Part shown: in pieces, positions 38,478 to 46,834 of the stretch
How positions within the stretch are numbered: the first letter of the stretch is position 1
Layout: each line of letters starts with the position of its first letter
NCBI RefSeq assembly: GCF_000425445.1
Contig: NZ_AUDL01000014.1
Coordinates: 1-64,000 of the forward strand
Reading direction: 5' to 3'
DNA from: Flavobacterium denitrificans DSM 15936
GTDB taxonomy: Bacteria > Bacteroidota > Bacteroidia > Flavobacteriales > Flavobacteriaceae
Length of the DNA: 64,000 nt
Position numbers and translations under genes: made by a program
Notes under the pieces: model-generated
The model's input: the letters and a program-made list of their open reading frames with translations, nothing else
What the model was told of the DNA's origin: nothing
Databases searched by the model: none

Positions 38478-38512
38478 CAAAATTACCTTCGCAAAATGAA
38501 GACAAAGTGAAG
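38478..38512 (-). promoter_or_regulatory. Promoter and direct-repeat operator of the lysine-rich genes
   Basis: -33 TTG (38505-38503), a 17-nt spacer, and -7 TAATTTTG (38485-38478). Overlapping the -33 region is a direct repeat TGAAG-ACAAAG-TGAAG (38497-38512) with 11-bp spacing, as bound by OmpR/PhoB-type regulators. The same arrangement recurs at 35664-35699. Confidence 0.7.
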
Positions 38513-38566
38513 AATTCCTACAAACTGAATTATTTAACGAGACATTAACGCTTTGTAGTTTTTTGA

Positions 38567-38687
38567 ACCATATAAGTCATATAAGTTCATTTAAATATTC
38601 GGCATCTTTAAATTCGTCATTAGACGCACTGCAGTGCGTCTCTACAGTGTACACTTGCTAAAAATGAACTTATATAACTTATATGGT
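38567..38687. repeat. 121-bp composite palindromic element
   Basis: Outer arms of 26 bp (38567-38592 and 38662-38687) are reverse complements with one mismatch. Inside lies a perfect 20-nt palindrome, AGACGCACTGCAGTGCGTCT (38622-38641). A degraded copy of the inner part occurs at 57455-57480. It looks like a REP/MITE-type mobile repeat. No flanking duplication was evident. Confidence 0.75.
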
Positions 38688-38726
38688 GGAAAAAAAATCT
38701 TGCGAGTCTAATTTTTAAAATCCCAA

Positions 38727-38755
38727 TTGTTTATTTTTACAGACTAATATTTTTA
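38727..38755 (+). promoter_or_regulatory. Probable polA promoter
   Basis: TTG (38727-38729), an 18-nt spacer, then TATTTTTA (38748-38755), seven of eight. It ends 2 nt before the ATG, so the transcript would be leaderless. Confidence 0.45.
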
Positions 38756-38757
38756 AT

Positions 38758-41598
38758 ATGTCAACTCAAAAACGCCTTTTTCTTCTAGATGCTTACGCAT
38801 TAATTTTTCGTGGTTATTATGCCTTCATAAAAAACCCGAGAATCAACTCAAAAGGAATGGATACATCTGCAATTATGGGTTTTATGAACTCACTTTTAGA
38901 TGTTATTAAAAGAGAAAAACCAGATCATTTGGCCGTTGCTTTCGATAAAGAAGGAAGTCATGTAAGAACCGAAATGTTTGCTGAATATAAAGCCAATCGT
39001 GACGCCACTCCCGAAGCCATTAAAATTGCCGTTCCGTATATTCAGGAATTATTGCGAGCAATGCATATTCCTATCATTGAAGTTGCTGGTTGCGAAGCCG
39101 ACGACTTAATTGGGACAATTGCCAAACAAGCCGAAAAACAGAATTATCAAGTTTTTATGGTAACACCGGATAAGGATTTTGCACAATTAGTTTCTGAAAA
39201 CATCTTTATGTATAAACCTGCTAGAATGGGTAATGGAATAGAGATTTGGGGAATTCCTGAAGTTTTGGCAAAATTCGAAATTGAAAGACCAGAACAAGTA
39301 ATCGATTTTCTTGGGATGATGGGTGATGCTGTTGATAATATTCCAGGATTGCCAGGAGTTGGCGAAGTTACCGCTAAAAAATTCTTGAAAGAATTCGGTA
39401 CTATGGAAAACCTTTTAGAAAACACTCATTTGCTCAAAGGCAAAATGAAAGAAAATATCGAAGCCAATAAAGAAAAAGGGATTCTTTCTAAAAAACTGGC
39501 TACAATTATTTGCGATTGCGATGTTACTTTCAACGAAGATGATTACGAACTTTCGCGTCCGGATATTGAAAAAACAGATGCTATTTTTCAGGAATTAGAA
39601 TTTAGAAGAATGGCAGAACAGTTTGACAATTTGTTTAAAACCGACGGAACTCAAACGGCAGCCCCAGAAGTTGCTGATGCCAAATTGTACAAAAAACCAC
39701 AACCAAAAAACGAAGATCAGTTTGATCTTTTTGGAAGTGCTTCTGCAGATGAAGATTCAGAAACGCCAAGAACTTCTTTCTATAATACATTATTAGACAC
39801 ACCTCACTCCTACCAGATTATTCAAGGAGATTTAGGAGTAAAATTATTATTGCAAAATTTACAAAACCAAATTTCGGTTTGTTTTGATACTGAAACTACA
39901 GGAATTGACGCTCTTCATGCAGAACTTGTGGGAATGTCATTTGCTTTTGAAAAAGGAAAGGCATTTTATGTTCCGTTTCCGGAAAGCCAGGAAGAAGCTC
40001 AAACTTTGATCGACAAATTTGTTCCGTTTTTTGAAAATGAAAAAATTGAAAAAATTGGGCAAAACTTAAAATACGATTTAAAAATCCTTGCAAATTATGG
40101 TATTACTGTAAAAGGAAAACTTTTTGACACTATGATTGCGCATTATTTGATTAACCCAGATATGCGTCATAATATGGATATTTTGGCCGAAACGTATTTA
40201 AAATATTCACCAAAATCAATTGAAGATTTAATTGGAAAAAAAGGAAAAAATCAGCTTTCGATGCGCGATGTTCCTCTTGAAGACATTAAAGAATATGCCG
40301 CTGAAGATGCCGATATTACTTTGCAATTAAAAGAAATCTTCACTACTGAATTAGACAAAACCGAAACTAAAAAGCTATTTGATGAAATTGAAATTCCATT
40401 AGTGAGCGTTTTGGCTGCTATGGAAACTGAAGGAATTCGTTTAGATGTTGATTTTTTAAAAGGAATGTCATCTGAAATGGATGTCGAAATCAAATCTTTG
40501 GAACAAAAAATATACGAGACTGCTGGTGAGAAATTCAACCTTGCCTCTCCAAAACAATTAGGAGATATTCTATTTGAAAAAATGAAGATTGGCGGTGCAA
40601 AACAAAAGAAAACCAAAACCGGCCAATATGCAACTGGAGAAGAAGTTTTGACGTATTTGGCCAATGAAAATCCGATTGTAAAAGATATTCTGGACTGGCG
40701 CCAAATGGTAAAACTGCAAAGCACTTATATTTTGGCTTTGCCAGAGCAAGTGGACAATAAGACACAACGCGTTCATACCGATTATATGCAAACCGTTGCA
40801 GCTACAGGACGCTTGAGTTCAAACAATCCGAACTTGCAGAACATTCCGATCCGTACAGAAAGAGGCCGTCAGATTCGTAAAGCTTTCGTAGCTCGCGATG
40901 AAAACCACACTTTAATTTCTGCCGATTATTCGCAAATTGAGTTACGAATTATTGCTGCTTTAAGCGGGGAAGAAAACATGATTAAAGCGTTTCAGGACGG
41001 GGAAGATATCCACAAAGCAACAGCTGCAAAAGTATTTAATGTGGCTTTAGATGAAGTTTCGCGCGAACAGAGAAGCAATGCCAAAACAGTAAACTTCGGA
41101 ATTATATATGGTGTTTCTGCTTTTGGTTTAAGTAATCAGACTTCGTTATCAAGAAGCGAAAGTGCCGCTTTGATTGATGCTTATTACAAAACGTATCCAA
41201 GACTAAAATCTTATATTTCAGAACAAGTTGAATTTGCCCGCGAAAAAGGTTACGTACAAACTATTTTAGGAAGACGTCGTTATTTAAAAGATATCAATTC
41301 GGCAAATGCCGTGGTAAGAAGTGCTGCTGAACGAAATGCTGTAAACGCTCCAATTCAAGGAAGTGCCGCCGATGTGATCAAAATTGCAATGATCAACATT
41401 CATAAAAAACTTCGTGACGAAAATTGGAAATCTAAAATGTTGCTTCAGGTTCATGATGAGCTTGTGTTCGATGTTCACAATGACGAACTCGATAAAATTC
41501 AGCCAATGATCAAACACGAAATGGAAAATGCTTTTAAAATGGCGGTTCCTTTAGAAGTTGAATTAGGAATGGGTAAAGATTGGCTAGAAGCGCATTGA
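38758..41598 (+). CDS. polA: DNA polymerase I
   Basis: 946 residues. The 5' nuclease domain (1-290) has LFLLDAYALIFRGYYAF, the acidic cluster CEADDLIG and the helix-hairpin-helix GLPGVGEVTAKKFL. The 3'-5' exonuclease domain (about 345-540) has CFDTETTGID with the metal-binding Asp and Glu, so proofreading is probably active. The polymerase domain (about 560-946) has motif A SADYSQIELR, the O helix RSNAKTVNFGIIYG and motif C VHDELV. It is used in Okazaki fragment processing and repair. It is monocistronic. Confidence 0.98.
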   Translation: MSTQKRLFLLDAYALIFRGYYAFIKNPRINSKGMDTSAIMGFMNSLLDVIKREKPDHLAVAFDKEGSHVRTEMFAEYKANRDATPEAIKIAVPYIQELLRAMHIPIIEVAGCEADDLIGTIAKQAEKQNYQVFMVTPDKDFAQLVSENIFMYKPARMGNGIEIWGIPEVLAKFEIERPEQVIDFLGMMGDAVDNIPGLPGVGEVTAKKFLKEFGTMENLLENTHLLKGKMKENIEANKEKGILSKKLATIICDCDVTFNEDDYELSRPDIEKTDAIFQELEFRRMAEQFDNLFKTDGTQTAAPEVADAKLYKKPQPKNEDQFDLFGSASADEDSETPRTSFYNTLLDTPHSYQIIQGDLGVKLLLQNLQNQISVCFDTETTGIDALHAELVGMSFAFEKGKAFYVPFPESQEEAQTLIDKFVPFFENEKIEKIGQNLKYDLKILANYGITVKGKLFDTMIAHYLINPDMRHNMDILAETYLKYSPKSIEDLIGKKGKNQLSMRDVPLEDIKEYAAEDADITLQLKEIFTTELDKTETKKLFDEIEIPLVSVLAAMETEGIRLDVDFLKGMSSEMDVEIKSLEQKIYETAGEKFNLASPKQLGDILFEKMKIGGAKQKKTKTGQYATGEEVLTYLANENPIVKDILDWRQMVKLQSTYILALPEQVDNKTQRVHTDYMQTVAATGRLSSNNPNLQNIPIRTERGRQIRKAFVARDENHTLISADYSQIELRIIAALSGEENMIKAFQDGEDIHKATAAKVFNVALDEVSREQRSNAKTVNFGIIYGVSAFGLSNQTSLSRSESAALIDAYYKTYPRLKSYISEQVEFAREKGYVQTILGRRRYLKDINSANAVVRSAAERNAVNAPIQGSAADVIKIAMINIHKKLRDENWKSKMLLQVHDELVFDVHNDELDKIQPMIKHEMENAFKMAVPLEVELGMGKDWLEAH

Positions 41599-41658
41599 TC
41601 TAATTTTAGATTTCAGATTGTGGATTTTAGATTTTTGACTTAACAATATTTTTAAGCA

Positions 41659-42774
41659 ATGAAAAAGCTTTTCCTTTTTGTCTCTCTATTTCATTCTGTA
41701 CTTTCATTTTGCCAGGATCAAACCTATTATTTGGAAGGAACATTAGGGAAAAGCAAAATTTATATGAGTATCAGTGTCTATAAATCAGATAAAGAAACTA
41801 ATGTAAATGCAACTTATTTTTATCAAAATTCATTAAAAGACATCAAATTAGAAGCAAAATTAAAAGATGGCAACTATACGTTTTATTTTAAGCCCGGAGA
41901 TGTTGTAAGCGAAAAGTTTTATTTAAAAAAGTCGACCTCTAATAATTTTGATGGATTTTGGTATGATGCAAAAGAAAAACAGCAGCCTGTTCATCTTGCG
42001 CCTATAAACTTTGCAAATTATAAATCCAATTTAAAACTTCAGTTTGAAGAGGATAAACTAAATTTTGTAAAGTTTAAATTTCTTGAGTTTAAGAAAATCA
42101 AAACCACAACCTACAACAATAAAGAATTTGTTTGGTATTCTGAAAAACACTGTGATTCAGACTTCTTCAGATTGGGAAATAATTTTCCTGAAAAGAACAA
42201 AGCTACAATCAACCCTATTTTAGAAGAAATCCATGCGCAAAGAACACTAACGCAATTGGGCTGTTCGTCAAGTTTTGCATATAGTGATGGTAAAGGAATA
42301 GAAAGCACAGCAACTATAAACTTTCTTAATACAAATTTAATTGGTTTTGAAACTTTTGATTCTTGGTACTGCGGAGGAGCACATCCTGATTTTGGAAGCA
42401 GTGGTTTTCTAATCGATTTAAACAACGGAAGACAATATGAGATTGACGACATTATAGCTTTTGACAAAAGTGTAACCACAGAGAAAAAGGATAATTTTTC
42501 TGCTTTTTCGAAATACAGAAATGATTATTTCGCTCCAAAATTATTAGAACTTGTAACTTCTATAGAACACTTTACAAAACCTGAAAGCGATGAGGATTGT
42601 GATTACACAAATCTTGAATATTGGGATTTTGTATCTTGGAGTTATACAGAAAAAGGAATAACATTTACTCCTTATTTTGCAAGAGTAAGTCGCGCATGCG
42701 AAGAACCCTTCTTGGTTCCGTTTGAAAAATTACAAAAATATAAGAACCCAAAATTCCCTTATGATTTAAAATAA
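41659..42774 (+). CDS. Exported protein of unknown function
   Basis: 371 residues with a signal peptide (KLFLFVSLFHSVLSFC). Residues 20-140 are beta-rich (YYLEGTLGKSKIYMSISVYK). The C-terminal 200 residues carry FDSWYCGGAHPDFGSSGF and end with a cysteine-bearing segment, ARVSRACEEPFLVPFEKL. The last part recalls DUF3298/RsiV-like domains, where AHP and a final VPF..L strand are typical, but this is only a resemblance. It stands alone between polA and a convergent LacI gene. Confidence 0.8.
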   Translation: MKKLFLFVSLFHSVLSFCQDQTYYLEGTLGKSKIYMSISVYKSDKETNVNATYFYQNSLKDIKLEAKLKDGNYTFYFKPGDVVSEKFYLKKSTSNNFDGFWYDAKEKQQPVHLAPINFANYKSNLKLQFEEDKLNFVKFKFLEFKKIKTTTYNNKEFVWYSEKHCDSDFFRLGNNFPEKNKATINPILEEIHAQRTLTQLGCSSSFAYSDGKGIESTATINFLNTNLIGFETFDSWYCGGAHPDFGSSGFLIDLNNGRQYEIDDIIAFDKSVTTEKKDNFSAFSKYRNDYFAPKLLELVTSIEHFTKPESDEDCDYTNLEYWDFVSWSYTEKGITFTPYFARVSRACEEPFLVPFEKLQKYKNPKFPYDLK

Positions 42775-42810
42775 AAAAAAGCCACCAGATTTAATCCTGA
42801 TGGCTCTTTT
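42773..42810 (-). terminator. Terminator of the LacI-family gene, shared with the convergent gene
   Basis: AGCCACCAG (42780-42788) and CTGATGGCT (42797-42805). The one non-Watson-Crick pair is U-G on the minus strand but C-A on the plus strand, and eight T follow on the minus strand. It is therefore best as the terminator of the LacI gene and weaker for the other. Confidence 0.85.
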
Positions 42811-42811
42811 G

Positions 42812-43840
42812 CTATTTTACTTTTCTAGTCGATTCTCGTTCTTTCAAAACCGTCTTGATGACGATTGTTTCATAATCCGAAGTTTCTTCTTCGCTTTCTT
42901 CCAATCTTTTAATTAAACGTTTTGCAGCAACTTCACCAATTTCAATTCCGTGCTGGCTTACCGTTGTTAAACTTGGCGATAAACGTCTTGAAGCTAAAAT
43001 TCCGTCAGCAAAACCAATAATTGAAATATCTTCAGGAACTCTGTATCCTTTTTTCAAACTCACTCTTAAAGCTGCAACTGAGTCATTTTCATCCAAAGCA
43101 AAAATTCCATCGATTTTGTTATCAAAAAGACCATCGATTTTAGCTTTCATGTCATCTTCAGAATCGGTACGAAGAATAATTTTCTCGTTTACTGGAATAT
43201 TGTTGTCTGCCAAAGCTTTCAAGTATCCATCAGCTCTTAATTTTCCAACGCTTAAATTATCTACAGAAGAAATCAAGGCGATATTTTTACATCCAAGATT
43301 AATCAAATGCTGTGTTGAGTTCAAAGCTGAATCAAAATCATCAACCACTACTTTATCACAATCCACTTCATCGGCAATACGATCAAACATCACAATTGGA
43401 GTTCCGTCATTGATAATTTCCGAAAAGTGATTATAGTCTTGAAGTTTTTGGGCTTCCTCAGAAACCGAAAGAATGAAACCATCAATAGTTCCGTTACTCA
43501 ACATTTCAAGTGTATGAATTTCTTTTTCCAAAGATTCATTAGAAATACAAGTAATCACATTATATCCTTTTTTATCGGCAACTTTTTCAATACCACTGAA
43601 AACTTTTGCGAAAAAAGAGTTCAATATATTAGGTATAATTACACCAATAGTTTTGGTCTTTCTGTTTTTCAAATTCAGACCAATAACATTCGGCTTATAA
43701 TTTTTGAGTTTGGCATACTCCTTAATCTTCACCTTCGTTTGCTCACTAATTTCTGGACTGTCATTTAATGCCTTAGACACTGTTGACACAGAAACACCTA
43801 GTTCTTTCGCAATTTGTTTAAGAGTTGCTTTAGCTTTCAT
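42812..43840 (-). CDS. LacI-family transcriptional regulator
   Basis: 342 residues. The N-terminal HTH (TLKQIAKELGVSVSTVSKAL, residues 5-24) and hinge helix (about 50-60) are followed by a periplasmic-binding-protein-like sensor domain starting TIGVIIPNILNSFFAKVFSG. Dimer and effector regions are intact. The effector is unknown, probably a sugar. There is no transport or catabolic gene next to it, so the target cannot be inferred. It has a good promoter at 43866-43898. Confidence 0.93.
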   Translation of the reverse strand: MKAKATLKQIAKELGVSVSTVSKALNDSPEISEQTKVKIKEYAKLKNYKPNVIGLNLKNRKTKTIGVIIPNILNSFFAKVFSGIEKVADKKGYNVITCISNESLEKEIHTLEMLSNGTIDGFILSVSEEAQKLQDYNHFSEIINDGTPIVMFDRIADEVDCDKVVVDDFDSALNSTQHLINLGCKNIALISSVDNLSVGKLRADGYLKALADNNIPVNEKIILRTDSEDDMKAKIDGLFDNKIDGIFALDENDSVAALRVSLKKGYRVPEDISIIGFADGILASRRLSPSLTTVSQHGIEIGEVAAKRLIKRLEESEEETSDYETIVIKTVLKERESTRKVK

Positions 43841-43865
43841 CTAATTGAATTTTATGTAATTAATA

Positions 43866-43898
43866 CAAATATAGTAGAATTACCTAAAATAAAACAAA
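43866..43898 (-). promoter_or_regulatory. Promoter of the LacI-family gene
   Basis: TTTG (43898-43895), a 21-nt spacer, then TATATTTG (43873-43866), 25 nt before the start. Confidence 0.65.
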
Positions 43899-44036
43899 AA
43901 AGCCCTACCACTTATTAAAATTATAAGGTCTTTTGAAAATAAAAGCAAGATAACCCTGATTTTTAAAACCGCATCTCCTTAAATCTCGTTAATACTCTAA
44001 TATACGCTTTATTAACCTTAATAAAAACCTTTGATT

Positions 44037-44783
44037 ATGAAAAACGAAGTTAAAATTCAGGAAGTTAATCCTTCCCTGGATAGTAGAAGGAGCTTTCTAA
44101 AGCTCAGTGGCTTAACGCTAGTTAGTGCAGGTTTGGTTCTTGCTGGCTGCAGCGACAACGATAATGAAGATAATATGCAGGACAATTCCCTGCCTGGAAT
44201 AAAAAATGGAGTATTTGATTTAGGCTCCGGAGATTTTGGTGTACTGACTTACGCTTACGCCTTAGAACAATTAGAAGCTGATTTTTATACAAAAGTTGTA
44301 AATTCTTCCAGTTTCAATTCTGTTTTTAATGACACAGAAAAACAAGTTTTAACCGACTTGTATCATCACGAAGTAGTTCACAGAGATTTTTTTAAAGCCG
44401 CTTTAACAGGAGCCCTTCCTGATCCTAGTTCACAATTGCTTCCCTCCTTAGTATTCAATTATGGCTCTCTAAACTTCAATAGTCGCAACGAAGTTCTTGC
44501 AACTGCAAAAGCACTGGAAGACACAGGAGTGGCTGCTTATAATGGCGCTGGAAGATTAATTAAAAGCGCAGACTACTTATTATTGGCCGGAAAAATTGTT
44601 TCGGTAGAAGCTAGACATGCTTCAGCAATAAGAAGCTTGATTAATCCGAATTCGAAAGATTTTGCCGGAGATGATATTGTAAATATGACGACAGGTTTAG
44701 ACGATGCAAAAGATCCTTCTAAAATCCTTCCGATTGCTGGAAATTTTATTACCACAAAATTTACAGCTAAATACTTGCCTTAA
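44037..44783 (+). CDS. Ferritin-like exported lipoprotein (Tat type)
   Basis: 248 residues from the ATG at 44037. A twin-arginine motif, SRRSFLKLSG, is followed by a hydrophobic stretch and lipobox LAGC, so it is probably folded and cofactor-loaded before export, then lipidated. The mature part is a ferritin_2-type four-helix domain: YALEQLEADFY (Glu), HHEVVHRDFF (His, Glu), KALEDTGVAAYNGA and SVEARHASAIR. These E/H pairs could form a di-iron site. It is related to desiccation-related proteins. It is 25 nt before a second ferritin-like gene. Confidence 0.88.
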   Translation: MKNEVKIQEVNPSLDSRRSFLKLSGLTLVSAGLVLAGCSDNDNEDNMQDNSLPGIKNGVFDLGSGDFGVLTYAYALEQLEADFYTKVVNSSSFNSVFNDTEKQVLTDLYHHEVVHRDFFKAALTGALPDPSSQLLPSLVFNYGSLNFNSRNEVLATAKALEDTGVAAYNGAGRLIKSADYLLLAGKIVSVEARHASAIRSLINPNSKDFAGDDIVNMTTGLDDAKDPSKILPIAGNFITTKFTAKYLP

Positions 44784-44808
44784 TCCTAACCGTTAAAACT
44801 TAGAAATT

Positions 44809-45621
44809 ATGAACATTTTAAAATTTATAGAATCCTTCACTGATGACAATTTAACGAATCGTACTGGTTCTCGCAGAGACAGTTTTACGCAGTTTGGGAA
44901 TATTGGAAAAAATTTAGCTTTGGCATCAATCCCTTTCGGATTGTCGGCTCTTACTAATAAAGCTTTCGCGAAAGACATTACAGCAACACCCGCAACACCA
45001 ATTGGAGCTTTGCAATTTGCTTTGACTTTAGAATATCTTGAAAATGAATTTTACGCCATGGCATTAGATTCTGGAGTAATTCCAGCATCAGAAAATGGCG
45101 GACGCGATTTAAAAGTATTTCAACAAATTGCCGCACATGAATCTGATCATGTTAAATTCCTAATTAACGGACTTGGCGGAACAATGAGCCCAAACTTCGT
45201 TGCAAAACCCACTTTTGATTTTACAGTAGGTGGCGCTTTTGATCCTTTTCATGATTATCCAACATTTTTAGCATTGGCACAAGCTTTTGAAGATACCGGC
45301 GTAAGAGCTTACAAAGGCCAAGCTGCAAACTTAATAACCACACCAGATTTGCTAACCGCAGCATTGCAGATTCATTCAGTAGAAGCGCGTCATGCATCCG
45401 AAGTTAGAAGATTACGAGGTTTAAAAGGATGGATTTCCAATGCCGAGAGAGGCGCTGGTATGCCGGCAGCAACACAAGCAGTCTATGACGGAGAAGGTGT
45501 AACGATGCAAGCAGGATTTAATACCGCAACCGCCTTTGGGGCTGCAGCAGGCTCAGAGGCTTATGATGAGCCACTTACAACACAACAGGTAATTGATATA
45601 GCCAATATATTTATTGTATAA
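44809..45621 (+). CDS. Ferritin-like exported protein
   Basis: 270 residues. The N-terminus has a SRRDSFTQFG segment and a hydrophobic stretch ending TNKAFA-K, a Tat-like signal with a slightly off consensus. The ferritin_2 helix motifs match the upstream neighbour: ALTLEYLENEFYAMAL, AAHESDHVKFL, QAFEDTGVRAYKG and HSVEARHASEVRRL, all with E/H iron-ligand patterns. There is no lipobox, so it is probably soluble in the periplasm. It forms an operon with the preceding lipoprotein and may act with it in metal or oxidative stress handling, which is inference. Confidence 0.88.
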   Translation: MNILKFIESFTDDNLTNRTGSRRDSFTQFGNIGKNLALASIPFGLSALTNKAFAKDITATPATPIGALQFALTLEYLENEFYAMALDSGVIPASENGGRDLKVFQQIAAHESDHVKFLINGLGGTMSPNFVAKPTFDFTVGGAFDPFHDYPTFLALAQAFEDTGVRAYKGQAANLITTPDLLTAALQIHSVEARHASEVRRLRGLKGWISNAERGAGMPAATQAVYDGEGVTMQAGFNTATAFGAAAGSEAYDEPLTTQQVIDIANIFIV

Positions 45622-45644
45622 TTGATTTTTTTTCCTAAATATTT

Positions 45645-45680
45645 AACCGTCTTTACTTTATTGCAGAGACGGTTTTTTTA
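45645..45680 (+). terminator. Terminator after the ferritin-like pair
   Basis: CCGTCT (45647-45652) and AGACGG (45667-45672) form a stem with a 14-nt loop, followed by seven T. Confidence 0.8.
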
Positions 45681-45743
45681 TTCCTTAATTAATTTAAAAA
45701 CTGAAGTCCTGATTTTCAGCAGATAAAATATTCTTTCAGGTAT

Positions 45744-45773
45744 TTGGTTTTAAAATAATTAATTGTACTTTTG
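45744..45773 (+). promoter_or_regulatory. Promoter of rplM-rpsI
   Basis: TTG (45744-45746), a 19-nt spacer, then TACTTTTG (45766-45773), an exact consensus match. Confidence 0.8.
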
Positions 45774-45793
45774 CATCCCCTTTATTGGGGATG
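45774..45793 (+). promoter_or_regulatory. Hairpin at the 5' end of the rplM leader
   Basis: CATCCCC (45774-45780) and GGGGATG (45787-45793) pair around TTTATT. The transcript is expected to start inside the left arm, so at least CCCC/GGGG would pair. An L13-type autoregulatory leader has been described for Bacteroidia. Whether this is that element is not proven. Confidence 0.5.
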
Positions 45794-45816
45794 GAATGTT
45801 TAATTAAAATAATATT

Positions 45817-46272
45817 ATGGACGCATTAAGCTACAAAACAGTTTCAGCAAGCAAAGCCACAGTAACTAAAGAGTGGATTGTTGTTGACGCTGAAGGTCAT
45901 AACTTAGGACGTCTTGCTTCTAAAGTTGCTATGATCTTAAGAGGTAAGTACAAGCCAAGTTACACACCGCACGTTGACTGTGGGGATAACGTAATTGTTA
46001 TCAACTCAGAAAAAATTAACCTTACAGGTACAAAAATGAATGACAAAATTTACATGCGTCATACAGGTTACCCAGGAGGACAAAGAACTTTAACTGCTAA
46101 AGTATTGCAAGCTAAAAACCCTGCATTATTAGTAGAAAAAGCGGTAAAAGGAATGTTACCTAAAAACAAATTAGGAGCTGAACTTTTTAGAAATCTAAAT
46201 GTTGTTGTAGGAGCTGAGCACAAACACGGAGCTCAAAAACCTAGAACTGTTAACCTAAATGATCTTAAGTAA
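45817..46272 (+). CDS. rplM: 50S ribosomal protein L13
   Basis: 151 residues of standard length. WIVVDAEGHNLGRLASKVAM near 20-40 and GMLPKNKLG near 113 are L13 signatures. It is an early assembly protein of the 50S subunit. Its stop codon overlaps the rpsI start by one base (TAATG). The conserved rplM-rpsI pair has its own promoter and leader hairpin. Confidence 0.98.
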   Translation: MDALSYKTVSASKATVTKEWIVVDAEGHNLGRLASKVAMILRGKYKPSYTPHVDCGDNVIVINSEKINLTGTKMNDKIYMRHTGYPGGQRTLTAKVLQAKNPALLVEKAVKGMLPKNKLGAELFRNLNVVVGAEHKHGAQKPRTVNLNDLK

Positions 46273-46658
46273 TGGGAGTTATTCACAAAATCGGTAGAAG
46301 AAAAACCGCTGTTGCACGTGTATACGTTTCTGAAGGAACTGGAAACATCACTGTAAACAAAAAAGAATTCGCAACTTACTTTCCAACTGCAACTTTACAG
46401 TACAAAGTTTTACAACCGCTTTCTATGACAGAAAACGCTGGTAACTTTGACGTAAAAGTAAACGTTTACGGAGGTGGTACAACTGGTCAGGCAGAAGCTG
46501 TAAGAATGGCATTAGCACGTGTAATGTGTGAAGTTAACGCTGAAAACAGAGCTATCCTTAAACCAGAAGGTTTATTAACAAGAGACCCTAGAATGGTTGA
46601 ACGTAAGAAATTCGGTCAGAAGAAAGCTCGTAAGAGATTCCAATTCTCTAAACGTTAA
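46272..46658 (+). CDS. rpsI: 30S ribosomal protein S9
   Basis: 128 residues. IGRRKTAVARVYV at the N-terminus, GGGTTGQAEAVRMALAR near 70, and the basic C-terminal tail ending RKRFQFSKR are the family signature. The C-terminal tail reaches the P-site tRNA. The start overlaps the rplM stop by one base. Confidence 0.98.
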   Translation: MGVIHKIGRRKTAVARVYVSEGTGNITVNKKEFATYFPTATLQYKVLQPLSMTENAGNFDVKVNVYGGGTTGQAEAVRMALARVMCEVNAENRAILKPEGLLTRDPRMVERKKFGQKKARKRFQFSKR

Positions 46659-46665
46659 TATTACC

Positions 46666-46690
46666 TGTCTTGTTCAGATGGGACAAGACA
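46666..46690 (+). terminator. Stem-loop after rpsI (weak terminator)
   Basis: TGTCTTGT (46666-46673) and ACAAGACA (46683-46690) pair perfectly with a 9-nt loop. There is no T-run after it, so readthrough or 3'-end protection is possible. Confidence 0.5.
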
Positions 46691-46704
46691 TTATCAATTA
46701 TTTA

Positions 46705-46732
46705 TTGAAATTAAAAAACACAGTTATTGTTG
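46705..46732 (+). promoter_or_regulatory. Promoter of rpsB-tsf
   Basis: TTG (46705-46707), a 17-nt spacer, then TATTGTTG (46725-46732), seven of eight to consensus, leaving a leader of about 98 nt. Confidence 0.6.
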
Positions 46733-46757
46733 CTCTCCTATCGAGGTAGGATATAGT

Positions 46758-46808
46758 TTAGCATCTAAATGTATAAAGCCAGAGAAATCGCCATTTATAC
46801 ATTGCTAA
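46758..46808 (+). promoter_or_regulatory. Structured leader upstream of rpsB
   Basis: Two stacked stems: TTAGC/GCTAA (46758-46762 with 46804-46808) and AATGTATAAA/TTTATACATT (46768-46777 with 46794-46803), closing a 16-nt apical region with GCC..GCC. It ends 26 nt before the rpsB ATG. The position suits S2-mediated autoregulation, which is inference. Confidence 0.55.
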
Positions 46809-46834
46809 TCAACAGAACGTAAACTAGTACAAAA

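Larger units (their letters stand above)
38435..38757. other. Intergenic region between the lysine-rich genes and polA
   Basis: It contains, in order, the promoter/operator of the small-protein genes, a 121-bp palindromic repeat element and the polA promoter. No gene was seen. Confidence 0.8.
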
